NCBI GenBank assembly: GCA_902774925.1
Contig: CACYKE010000028.1
Coordinates: forward strand, 1-64,000
Length of the DNA stretch: 64,000 nt
Reading direction: 5' to 3'
Source: an uncultured Prevotellaceae bacterium
GTDB lineage: Bacteria; Bacteroidota; Bacteroidia; Bacteroidales; Bacteroidaceae
The notes under the pieces were generated by a model, which worked only from the letters and a program-made list of their open reading frames with translations, was not told the origin of the DNA and did no database searches. Made by a program: the position numbers and the translations under genes. Numbering within the stretch: the stretch's first letter is position 1; each line of letters begins with the position of its first letter. Positions 35,453 to 43,228 of this stretch are shown piece by piece.

Positions 35453-35484
35453 CGAAGGTACGAAAAAAAAACGAACCCACCAAA
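35453..35484 (-). promoter_or_regulatory. Promoter of the riboswitch-receptor-cbiK unit
   Basis: Minus strand TTTG (35484-35481), 20 nt ending in a T-run and CG, then TACCTTCG (35460-35453), one change from consensus. The spacer resembles that of the ushA and parA promoters. Confidence 0.65.
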
Positions 35485-35549
35485 CGATGAGCCCATTTTT
35501 TTTGTAGTCGCTCCTAAAATGCGAGTGTTTAATACTCTGTCACCTACCC

Positions 35550-35999
35550 TCACTGTGTCCGCCAGTGTCTGCCACTCTGCCCGCCAATGTCGGGGCGACA
35601 TTGCTTGAATCGTGGCCATCGATTCGGCAGCAGAACACCTGCTTGGGCGTAAAATTGCGAAAATTCTTGGAAATCAAGTGTCGCAACCGAGGGTTGACGC
35701 TGAGCCAGAATCTGAGCTTCTTCATTGCCGTTTCCTTCGTACTTCAGCAGCTCTTTCCAGAATGCCTTTTTCCTTTCTTCCAAATCCTGCTTCGCGCGCG
35801 CGTCTGAATGTCGCGTTTTCTGCACTTTTTCTTTTTTATTTTTTTCTTTTCTATGGGGTGCAGGGGCCGTCTTTTCTTTGTTCTTTTTGCTTTTTAGCTC
35901 TTTTAAGAACAAATTTACGCGGAAATCCTTGGCGAAAAAATTGTACCATTCCTTCGCAATCTGCTTCTCGGCAGGCACCATCAGACGGTACAATTCCAC
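35550..35999 (-). CDS. Unrecognised Lys/Glu-rich ORF, doubtful
   Basis: 149 codons. The middle is highly charged ('ELKSKKNKEKTAPAPHRKEK', 'DLEERKKAFWKELLKYEG'). The last part ('LLPNRWPRFKQCRPDIGGQS') looks like non-coding DNA in translation, so the true gene may have been disrupted. 'RKKAFWKELLKYEG' faintly recalls replication-initiation-like DUF7833 proteins, but I cannot support that. No promoter or partner gene is evident. The rest of 35.5-36.1 kb shows nothing else. Confidence 0.3.
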   Translation of the reverse strand: MELYRLMVPAEKQIAKEWYNFFAKDFRVNLFLKELKSKKNKEKTAPAPHRKEKNKKEKVQKTRHSDARAKQDLEERKKAFWKELLKYEGNGNEEAQILAQRQPSVATLDFQEFSQFYAQAGVLLPNRWPRFKQCRPDIGGQSGRHWRTQ

Positions 36000-36082
36000 T
36001 GCCGTGTACAGGTGGTAGAGCAGTGACCTGCACTGCCTTGCTATTTCAAATGTTTAAAATTTATGACTCTATTTTGCATAAT

Positions 36083-36116
36083 AAAGCCTCACCGCCCTGA
36101 TGGAGGGTGAGGCTAT
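36083..36116 (-). terminator. Terminator after the small-peptide gene
   Basis: 9-bp stem AGCCTCACC/GGTGAGGCT with a GC-rich loop, about 20 bp past the stop at 36137; TTTATTAT follows on the minus strand. Confidence 0.7.
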
Positions 36117-36136
36117 GAAGTTGTTGTACTGTTCGT

Positions 36137-36298
36137 TTATCTCAGCTCATCGCTGCCTTCCAAGCCGTCAAGGGCCCAGACAATTTCTTCGGGGTTAGTC
36201 GTAAGGCCAGTAGCCGCAGGCGAGCTGCCGGCAAGGATTTGACACTGCTGCTGTAGCACGACTACGCGCACCGTTGGTTTCATATATTCTCTTTTCAT
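36137..36298 (-). CDS. Small conserved peptide downstream of a surface protein
   Basis: 53 residues: 'MKREYMKPTVRVVVLQQQCQ' then 'ILAGSSPAATG' and an acidic tail ending 'GLEGSDELR'. It starts 15 nt after the stop of the 888-residue surface protein and ends before a terminator, so the two form a unit. A near-identical N-terminus is encoded at 63937 after another large surface protein. Shared pattern: MK..Y.KPT..VV.LQ.QCQ. No signal peptide and no known function. The conserved head with a variable tail could be a leader-like sequence. Confidence 0.75.
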   Translation of the reverse strand: MKREYMKPTVRVVVLQQQCQILAGSSPAATGLTTNPEEIVWALDGLEGSDELR

Positions 36299-36313
36299 AT
36301 TGCTTTTCTTTAT

Positions 36314-38980
36314 TTAGTCCCCAACTCTCCCCCTAAACAGGGGGAGGCGGAGGGGGTCTTTTCCTTTAGCAGGATTCTCTACACGGCGGCCTTGCAGGTC
36401 GAAGACGCCCTCGGCCTTATTCGTGAGATTCGTGTTATTCGTGTTCACTTCAATAATGCCCGTCGTGTTCTCGTCGTTGTCCTCGCCGAAGTTCAGTTCG
36501 TAGCTGCTGATGGCAGGAGCGCCAGCGACTGAAGGAATATCGAAGTATGCGCGGAAGCTGTTGAGCGTGCGGTCAGTCTTGGCATAGCCCAGCTTGTTGC
36601 CGGCAGCCAGCAACACGATGCTTTTGCGGTTGGCGTCGTTGATAGCCAGCGGAGCGTAGTTGCCTACAAACGAGCCGCCTGCAAAGTTAACAGGATTCTC
36701 CGTATTGTCGATAGTCACATTGTTGAATGTCGGGTTGACGATGTCGGCGTGCGATGTCGTCGTGGTGGTCATCTTCGGAACGGCGTTGTCGTTGACGACT
36801 TCCCAGTTTTCACTGCCGAGGTTGTCTTTATAGACCAGCTTGCTTGCAGCCCAATTACTGGCGTCAGTGCCCTGTGCAGTATGGAAGGTCGTTTTATAGT
36901 AGAGTTTATCGGTATATACCGTTGCATTATCACTGTTTTTACGATAAAAAGTAAAACTGTTGTTCGGGTTCATTGTAATGTCTGCTGACGGAGCAAACAG
37001 ACAACTGGTAAGGGAAAGCGTACCACTGTTAACGCAGCCCACAAAACCAGCGTTACCGCCAGCGTTGCTGTTGTTGTTGTTGCCCTGCAACAACTGACCA
37101 TTGAATAGACAGTTTGAAATCGATACTGTGCCCGTATTAATTCTTCCTATCAAGCCACCGTATTGACCATAATATGTACCATTAGGATGATGATAATTTT
37201 CTGTGATGGCGACACTGCTTATACAATTCTGAATCGTCACTGTGCCTTCGAGGACACGGGCAACCAATCCTCCAGCAGTTTGCCCTGATGTCGTGATACT
37301 GCCTGCAACACGGAGATTCTTAATCGTTGCGTTGACGGCATAGCGGAAAGGACCATTATTATTAGTAGATGAATTGATGCCGACCGTCAGTGTACGTCCG
37401 TTACCGTCGAAGGTTCCTTTGAAGGAATTATATGTGGATGTGGAGTTTATGTAAGTACCAACCATTTTCTCCACAGGATCCAAGTTGTTGTCGAAGTCGG
37501 AAGCCAGCATCACGACCTTGCCCTCATAATCGTTACCTCCATTGACAGCATCAGCGAAGGCGTCCCAGTCGGCTTTGTTGCTGATAAGAAGGTCGTATTC
37601 GGCGTCGGACTTCCACCTTGCGATGTACGGCTTTCCGGCTTCAATCGTCGTGGCGTCCGTGAAGTTCAGCGTCAGCTTACCGTCGCCGTCGAGTCCCGAC
37701 GTCGAGCCGTTCAGCTCCTTGATGGTGAGCTCGGCCAGTGGCGAAGCGGCAATCTCTGCAGCCGTCAGCGAGAACGGCAGCGTCAGCGTGTTCCAGTCGC
37801 CGTCGACGTAGATGGTGCGGCCCGAGAGCGTCACGTTATATATGTCGCCGGTTGCGCCAGCCGTCGCGATATCGGCTTCGTTGTCCGTCATGTTGCCCAG
37901 CGTCAGCGTGGTTATAGCGCTCCACTGCGCCACCAGCGTAATATCATCGTTCACCGCCGTGCTGAAATCGTAGGCAACGCCGCCCTGCGTCCAGCCTCTG
38001 AAGTTGTAGCCGTCACGCGTCGGTGCCGTCGGCTCGCTGGCTGTTGAGCCGAGAGCTACGCTCTGTGTCGATACCGACGAGCCGCCATTAGCGTCGAAGG
38101 TGACGGTAGCGCCCGGCACATACTTGCCGGTGGTCTTGAATTCATAGGCAGTAATATTCGTTGTTTCACCGCTGCGGGCGAACTTCTTGCCTGATACGAA
38201 ATATGGGCTTAAATGTAAACCATTGTGGTCGATAAAATCGTCAGCATTTGTCCAACCCACGGTAACCGTGTAACCGGTTTTCTCTCCGTGATTTCCAGGA
38301 CCAATGGCATAGGGTGATCTTGTACCCTTACGTGCCGTCACCTTTCCGCCGTTGATGACGAGGGTGATGCCAAAGCCGTAGGAGTCTTCGACCTGTGTGT
38401 AACTGCCGCCGATGCCCGCTGCATCGTATCCGCCAGTGGCATTGACGATGCCGCCATTGATAGTTACGGAACCGCCCTTGTAGTTTCCCATTGAGCCGTG
38501 ATCAGCTTTATATGACCCACCAATGCCCGCTGCGTCGGTTGCGCCAGTAGCATTGACGGTACCGCCATTGATAACCAGTTCGCCAAAACTAAGGGATCCG
38601 ATGCCTGAACAATGATATTCAATTCCATTTATTGTAATGAAAGCTCCCGTAGCGGTGAGCGTTCCGCTGCCATTGATGGTCAACTTTTTACCGCTGTCCA
38701 GCTCGATGCCTTGGCTGGCGGTGAGTGTCTTGCCCGCGCTGAGGTAAAGCGTCACGTTGCCCCTCACGAAGATGCGGTCGTTGATTGTCACATTGCTTGT
38801 CACGTTGTACGTGTTGCCGTCCGTCCACTCCGTCGTCGAACTGGTGACGGTTACATCTGCTGCCCAAGCCCCAACGGAGGTGAGCATCGTCATGAGTAGC
38901 ATCATAGCCACTCGCCTTGCGCCGCACAGCCCCTTGGCCGTCGGCACCGAGAAAATTCTCATAATGGTTTCTTTTTTCAT
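36314..38980 (-). CDS. Large secreted surface protein with InlB-type repeat and altered C-terminus
   Basis: 888 residues. Signal peptide (about 1-41, 'SVGAWAA'), a Gly/Thr/Asn-rich beta-helix-like region (about 45-270; repeated 'VINGGTVNATG' and 'AAGIGGSY' units), one Listeria-Bacteroides InlB repeat ('TFDANGGSSVSTQS', 'DGYNFRGWTQGG'), a module shared with the 843-residue protein ('VTLSGRTIYVDGDWNTLTLP'), and a GLUG-like part ('YGGLIGRINTGTVSISNC'). The C-terminus starts like the Prevotella sorting tail ('VFDLQGRRVENPAKG') but changes after KG into 'KDPLRLPLFRGRVGD', encoded by a REP-like palindrome. The sorting signal is therefore probably lost. Likely adhesin or carbohydrate-binding protein. 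Confidence 0.85.
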   Translation of the reverse strand: MKKETIMRIFSVPTAKGLCGARRVAMMLLMTMLTSVGAWAADVTVTSSTTEWTDGNTYNVTSNVTINDRIFVRGNVTLYLSAGKTLTASQGIELDSGKKLTINGSGTLTATGAFITINGIEYHCSGIGSLSFGELVINGGTVNATGATDAAGIGGSYKADHGSMGNYKGGSVTINGGIVNATGGYDAAGIGGSYTQVEDSYGFGITLVINGGKVTARKGTRSPYAIGPGNHGEKTGYTVTVGWTNADDFIDHNGLHLSPYFVSGKKFARSGETTNITAYEFKTTGKYVPGATVTFDANGGSSVSTQSVALGSTASEPTAPTRDGYNFRGWTQGGVAYDFSTAVNDDITLVAQWSAITTLTLGNMTDNEADIATAGATGDIYNVTLSGRTIYVDGDWNTLTLPFSLTAAEIAASPLAELTIKELNGSTSGLDGDGKLTLNFTDATTIEAGKPYIARWKSDAEYDLLISNKADWDAFADAVNGGNDYEGKVVMLASDFDNNLDPVEKMVGTYINSTSTYNSFKGTFDGNGRTLTVGINSSTNNNGPFRYAVNATIKNLRVAGSITTSGQTAGGLVARVLEGTVTIQNCISSVAITENYHHPNGTYYGQYGGLIGRINTGTVSISNCLFNGQLLQGNNNNSNAGGNAGFVGCVNSGTLSLTSCLFAPSADITMNPNNSFTFYRKNSDNATVYTDKLYYKTTFHTAQGTDASNWAASKLVYKDNLGSENWEVVNDNAVPKMTTTTTSHADIVNPTFNNVTIDNTENPVNFAGGSFVGNYAPLAINDANRKSIVLLAAGNKLGYAKTDRTLNSFRAYFDIPSVAGAPAISSYELNFGEDNDENTTGIIEVNTNNTNLTNKAEGVFDLQGRRVENPAKGKDPLRLPLFRGRVGD
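36316..36357. repeat. REP-like palindromic element at the 3' end of the surface protein gene
   Basis: Hairpin CTCCCCC/GGGGGAG (36327-36333 with 36340-36346, loop TAAACA) flanked by further C-rich and G-rich tracts. The element provides the last codons of the 888-residue protein. A related copy lies in frame at 54317-54347. Confidence 0.75.
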
Positions 38981-39118
38981 AATGATTGAAATTATTATTA
39001 ATGATTCGATTGTACGTCGGTTAAAGTCGGCGATAATTCGTTTGCAAGGCTGCGGTTAAGCGAGAGCCATGATGCTTGCATCAATGGCCGAGCGTGAGCA
39101 GTCTCGCGAATTCGTTGG

Positions 39119-39160
39119 CAAAGTTACAAAGAATTTCGTTAATAATCGTTACCCCCCCCC
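39119..39160 (-). promoter_or_regulatory. Probable promoter of the surface protein gene with a C9/G9 tract
   Basis: TAACTTTG on minus (39126-39119) matches the -7 consensus. The -33 position reads AACG rather than TTTG and is directly preceded by a run of nine G on the coding strand (39160-39152). Homopolymer length change there could alter promoter strength. Confidence 0.45.
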
Positions 39161-39204
39161 TAAATAATGTTAACAGAGTGTATTTTTAACAATCTATCAG
39201 AAAA

Positions 39205-39295
39205 AAAACAAAAAAACCTCCACGAATCTCACGACCGGTGGAGGATAATTGTTTAACAATTTAAATACTTTACTGATATGTAAAAGTATTATTTA
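39205..39295 (-). ncRNA. Candidate short structured RNA (about 90 nt)
   Basis: A canonical promoter lies just upstream on the minus strand. The predicted transcript from about 39295 would contain a hairpin with 8-bp perfect arms (39264-39271 with 39283-39290), a small AATTGTT/AACAATT hairpin (39247-39261) and a terminator hairpin (39217-39244) followed by a run of T. No reading frame of note lies inside. It ends about 230 bp before the 888-residue surface protein gene, so it could be a free sRNA or an attenuated leader. Confidence 0.55.
39209..39244 (-). terminator. Intrinsic terminator of the candidate short RNA
   Basis: CCTCCAC/GTGGAGG stem (39217-39223 with 39238-39244), then on the minus strand TTTTTTTG and more T. 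It faces left, away from the SpoIIE gene. Confidence 0.7.
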
Positions 39296-39300
39296 CGGCA

Positions 39301-39332
39301 CAAAGATAGTACAAATTTTCGGTGATAGCAAA
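39301..39332 (-). promoter_or_regulatory. Canonical promoter of the candidate short RNA
   Basis: Minus strand TTTG (39332-39329), exactly 20 nt, TATCTTTG (39308-39301). No minus-strand gene begins nearby other than the surface protein 320 bp away. Confidence 0.7.
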
Positions 39333-39557
39333 GAAATGAGCCGAAAAAGGAAAAAAACGTAACGAACGTTAAAGTCGTTTTACATCCTTTAACATTTGCG
39401 GGGGCAAAAAAGGTCTTTTGGCTCAAAGGTTCCACTGGTTTTGGGGTTCATCTTAGCAAAAAAAATCATTTCTTTGGCAAAGTCACAAATAAAAACCGAA
39501 AAAAATGCATAAAAATAAGAAAAAAAAGTGTATCTTTGCAAGCAAATTCGTGTTGTT

Positions 39558-41528
39558 ATGAAACTGTTCTTCAAGAAAAAAAATATCACCGGATACCCGC
39601 GGTCGTTTGCGAAACGACTGACGTGGCGCATCATGCTCAGGATGATTCTCATCATGATCATCCCCGTGTTACTACTGTTTTGGTTGACCTACGCTATCGT
39701 AGCCTTTGGCGTCGCAGGACTCTGCGACCGTTTATTGAAGGGTGAGAAGGAGGAGGTTCGACGCATCGCGTCAGACCTCTACATGGCGTCCACCAATACG
39801 GCGGCGTTCATAGAAGACGACCTGAGCAATCCCGACCGCATGCATGACATCATCAACAGGATGGTGAAGCTGAACCCATATATGCGCAGCTGCGGCATCT
39901 ACTTCATCGAGAACTACTACCCCAAGAAGGGACGCCTGTTTGCGCCCTACGCCACACGGCGCGACAGCACGACCATCATTGAGTCGCAGAACGCCATCGA
40001 CCAGGGGAACAACTATGTGAAGGACGAGTGGTTTAAGAATGCCATTGCGAGCGAAAAAGGCTACTGGACCAAGCCTTTCTTCGACAACGACAGCGCACGG
40101 TCGCCACTGGTGTCGTACCTGTTGCCCATCCGCGACAAGAACCACCGCGCGGTGGCCGTACTGGGCGTGGACCTGTCGCTGGCGTGGTTGAACGAGAAGA
40201 TACAGCCTATGAGTACCATCCGCCGGGCGAGAGCCGAGAAGGAATGGGACCCGTCGCTAATCATGTACTATTACATGACGGACAGCACAGGTACCATCCT
40301 GGTGCACCCGGACGCCCCACGCATCGTCAGCAAAAACATATACGACTACATCACCGAGGGTTCCTATGAGCATTATATCCAAATGTCTATCGAAGAAAGA
40401 CTGGACGACAGGATGGTGATTGACGGGGAAAAAGTCCTTGTCTGCGCACAGAAGGTGAAACATACCGACTGGACCATCGCCATCGTGGTACCCTCTTTGA
40501 TAATCGATATCATTGGCTACATCGTTGCGGGCATCGCCATCGCGTCCATCCTAATAGGCATGCTGGTGGTGTATTTCTTCGGACGCCGCGCCATCAAGAA
40601 AAATGTCAAGCCACTCACGCTGTTGGCAGCAACGGCCGACGAGGTGGCAAAGGGTAACTTCCAGACGGCATTGCCTACCATCAACACCCACGACGAGATA
40701 CACCGCCTGCGCGACTCGTTCGGGAACATGCAGCGTTCGCTGGTGAACTACACGGAGGATCTGCGTGCCACCACGGCGCAGAAGGCGTCGATGGAGAGCG
40801 AGCTGAAGATTGCCCACGACATCCAGATGTCGATGTTGCCCAAGACATTCCCACCCTACCCCGAGCGCAACGATATCGACATCTACGGTTCGCTGAAACC
40901 TGCGAAGGGTGTCGGCGGCGACCTCTTCGACTTCTACATCCGCGACGAGAAGCTGATTTTCTGTATCGGCGACGTGTCGGGCAAGGGTGTTCCAGCCTCG
41001 TTGTTTATGGCCGTCACGCGTTCGTTGTTCCGCAACATCTCGGCCCACGTGGCGATTCCGTCGGAGATTATGCGAACGCTGAACAATGCCATGTCGGAAG
41101 GCAACGAGACGAATATGTTCGTCACCGTATTTATCGGTGTGCTCGACCTGCAGACGGGTTTGTTGCGTTACTGCAATGCCGGTCACGACGCGCCGCTGCT
41201 AGTAGGGCGCGACGTCGGTGCCCTGTCGTGTGAGCCCAATCTGCCTATTGGCGTAGTGGCAGGCTACGAATACACACAGCAGGAGGTGAGCATCGACCCG
41301 AAGACCACTATCTTCCTCTTTACCGACGGACTGAACGAGGCCGAGAACTATGAGCATGCACAGTTTGGCGACTTGCGCATCTGGAATCTGGCCAAACTGT
41401 TGCTTGACGAACAGCGTCACCAGCCGAAGCACATGATAGATGCGATGGCCAATGCCGTACATACATTCGTAGGCGAGGCTGAACAGAGCGACGACCTGAC
41501 GATGCTGGCCATTCAGTATATGCCTTAG
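39558..41528 (+). CDS. SpoIIE/RsbU-type PP2C phosphatase with extracytoplasmic sensor and HAMP
   Basis: 656 residues from ATG 39558, 20 nt after a TATCTTTG -7 element (39531-39538). Two membrane segments (about 33-60 and 318-345) bracket a Cache-like sensor domain (about 65-310). HAMP (about 345-400) and a short coiled coil lead to the PP2C-type SpoIIE domain (about 430-656) with 'GVGGDLFDFYI', 'IGDVSGKGVPASLFMA', 'YCNAGHDAPLL', 'FLFTDGLNEAEN' and 'QSDDLTMLAIQYM'. It probably dephosphorylates an anti-sigma antagonist in response to an external signal. No anti-sigma factor or antagonist is adjacent. Confidence 0.92.
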   Translation: MKLFFKKKNITGYPRSFAKRLTWRIMLRMILIMIIPVLLLFWLTYAIVAFGVAGLCDRLLKGEKEEVRRIASDLYMASTNTAAFIEDDLSNPDRMHDIINRMVKLNPYMRSCGIYFIENYYPKKGRLFAPYATRRDSTTIIESQNAIDQGNNYVKDEWFKNAIASEKGYWTKPFFDNDSARSPLVSYLLPIRDKNHRAVAVLGVDLSLAWLNEKIQPMSTIRRARAEKEWDPSLIMYYYMTDSTGTILVHPDAPRIVSKNIYDYITEGSYEHYIQMSIEERLDDRMVIDGEKVLVCAQKVKHTDWTIAIVVPSLIIDIIGYIVAGIAIASILIGMLVVYFFGRRAIKKNVKPLTLLAATADEVAKGNFQTALPTINTHDEIHRLRDSFGNMQRSLVNYTEDLRATTAQKASMESELKIAHDIQMSMLPKTFPPYPERNDIDIYGSLKPAKGVGGDLFDFYIRDEKLIFCIGDVSGKGVPASLFMAVTRSLFRNISAHVAIPSEIMRTLNNAMSEGNETNMFVTVFIGVLDLQTGLLRYCNAGHDAPLLVGRDVGALSCEPNLPIGVVAGYEYTQQEVSIDPKTTIFLFTDGLNEAENYEHAQFGDLRIWNLAKLLLDEQRHQPKHMIDAMANAVHTFVGEAEQSDDLTMLAIQYMP

Positions 41529-41541
41529 TCGTTAACGTGTC

Positions 41542-43086
41542 TTAGTCGTTAACGATGCGGATGCGGCCCTGAGGCTGGGCGTAGGCAGTGCCGGTAGTAC
41601 CGCCGAGTACTTTGCCGAGGTAGTCGGCAAGGGCTTCGTAGTAGCGCAGGGTACTCTCGTAGAGTACGGGACACGGTTTGAAACAATCGAAGAAACCGCC
41701 GCCTACGTGGTTGTAGTCCGTGACAGCCACGCTATAGGTGTGATGAGGGTCGATGGGCTTGTAACTGCCATCGGCCTGCAACACCTCGACGTCGGTGACA
41801 CAGTGGCGCTTGGTATGGAGGGTGAAGCGCAATCCGGACACTTGCGGGAAGTTGCCGTCGAGCACGGGAGCCATCGCCGTACAGCGCGTGAGCATGGCCT
41901 GTATCTGCTGACCACTGACGGCAATGCGGCGCAGGGTGTTGTCGTAGGGTAGCATGCCGATGACGTCGCCGTAGGTGATGTCGCCGCGGCGGATGTCGTT
42001 ACGGATGCCACCACCGTTCTCCATACCGATGTCAGCCTTCATGGCATAGCGGTAGGCGTCGGCCACGATGTCGCCGGCATTGGTCTCCACGCCACGGACC
42101 TTCATCTGGTCGTTCTCGTCGGTCACCTCGAGGGTATAGTCGCTATGGGCCACCTTCTTCGACGTGACGGCTTTCACCAATTGGCGAATGCTGTCGGTGA
42201 CGGCACTGACACGGGCGTTTTCGTAGGGGATTTCCTTGGTTTTGAGAAGGTGCGTCGTCATGCGACCGTCGGGGGTGATGAGCAGTTTACCGATGTTGGC
42301 AAACTGAGTGCCGGTCTGTGTGACGATAATGTCGTGACCATCGAGATTCTTGACGGGCACACCCTCGAAAATCTCGTGGGAATGGCCGTCGAGCACGACA
42401 TCGATGCCACGTGTGTTGTTGACGAGCAGGTGGGAATTGAAGCCCAGCGACTGGGTGGTTTCACCGACGTGGGAGAGCAGCACCACGTAGTCGGCTCCCT
42501 CGCTGCGGGCTTTGTCGACGGCCTGCTGGATGAGCTGATAGAAGGTCTTCGGCTTGAGGTCGTAGAGCAGGATGCCGTTGGTGTCGTAGAAGGAATAGCC
42601 CTCGAGGATCATCGTCTCGGGCGTGGTGGCTCCGACGAAGGCAACCTTCTTGTCGCCGTACTGATGGATGACGTAAGGTGCATAGTAAGGTTCAGGGGCG
42701 CCGGCATCGAAGAAATTGACGCACGTCACGGGGGCTCCGATCTGTTCCAGCAACTGACGCATGCGGGGCACGCCGTAGTCGAACTCATGGTTACCCAGCG
42801 TCAAGGCGTCGTAGTCCATCAGCTGCATGATGTCGGCAATATACTGTCCCTTCGAGATGGCTCCGGTGGTGTTGCCCTGCAGGAAGTCGCCCACGCAGAC
42901 TGCACCGGCATAGGCCGTATCCGAACGATTGATGGCGTCGCGCAGTCCGGCCATTGTCTGGTAGCCGTCGATGCCGCAGTGGACATCGTTTTCGTAGAGT
43001 ATCACGATGCTCTTCTGAGCAACATTGGTCTGGCAGCCCAACAGGAGGACTACGGCGAGGAGGAAGGTATTCTTGATTATCTTCAT
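41542..43086 (-). CDS. Full-length UshA-like 5'-nucleotidase/metallophosphatase, lipoprotein-like
   Basis: 514 residues. Lipobox-like 'LLLGC' (Cys18). Metallophosphatase domain: 'ENDVHCGIDG', 'VGDFLQGNTTG', 'LGNHEFDYG', 'LLSHVGETT', 'DGHSHEIFEG'. C-terminal substrate domain: 'NAGDIVADAYRYAM', 'ENGGGIRNDIRRGDITYGDV'. It hydrolyses nucleotides or related phosphoesters in the envelope. The 3' ends of this gene and the SpoIIE gene are joined by a 14-bp direct duplication (41524-41537, 41541-41554) that contains both stop codons. Confidence 0.93.
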   Translation of the reverse strand: MKIIKNTFLLAVVLLLGCQTNVAQKSIVILYENDVHCGIDGYQTMAGLRDAINRSDTAYAGAVCVGDFLQGNTTGAISKGQYIADIMQLMDYDALTLGNHEFDYGVPRMRQLLEQIGAPVTCVNFFDAGAPEPYYAPYVIHQYGDKKVAFVGATTPETMILEGYSFYDTNGILLYDLKPKTFYQLIQQAVDKARSEGADYVVLLSHVGETTQSLGFNSHLLVNNTRGIDVVLDGHSHEIFEGVPVKNLDGHDIIVTQTGTQFANIGKLLITPDGRMTTHLLKTKEIPYENARVSAVTDSIRQLVKAVTSKKVAHSDYTLEVTDENDQMKVRGVETNAGDIVADAYRYAMKADIGMENGGGIRNDIRRGDITYGDVIGMLPYDNTLRRIAVSGQQIQAMLTRCTAMAPVLDGNFPQVSGLRFTLHTKRHCVTDVEVLQADGSYKPIDPHHTYSVAVTDYNHVGGGFFDCFKPCPVLYESTLRYYEALADYLGKVLGGTTGTAYAQPQGRIRIVND

Positions 43087-43120
43087 GACGGTTATATCGT
43101 TGAATTATTGTTTTCTGCGG

Positions 43121-43152
43121 CAAAAGTACGAAAAAAAAGCGGACCGACCAAA
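43121..43152 (-). promoter_or_regulatory. Canonical promoter of the UshA-like gene
   Basis: Minus strand TTTG (43152-43149), 20-nt spacer GTCGGTCCGCTTTTTTTTCG, TACTTTTG (43128-43121). The spacer is strikingly like that of the parA promoter. Confidence 0.75.
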
Positions 43153-43228
43153 CGTCGAAGCGTTTTTTTTATGCGGCGGGACTAAACCTTTCGGAGATTG
43201 CGACGTCAAAGAAATAAACAAAAACTAA

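Noticed and set aside
42145-43185. 346-codon plus-strand frame opposite the UshA-like gene
   Set aside because: A shadow of a gene with intact catalytic motifs; no domain or promoter supports it.
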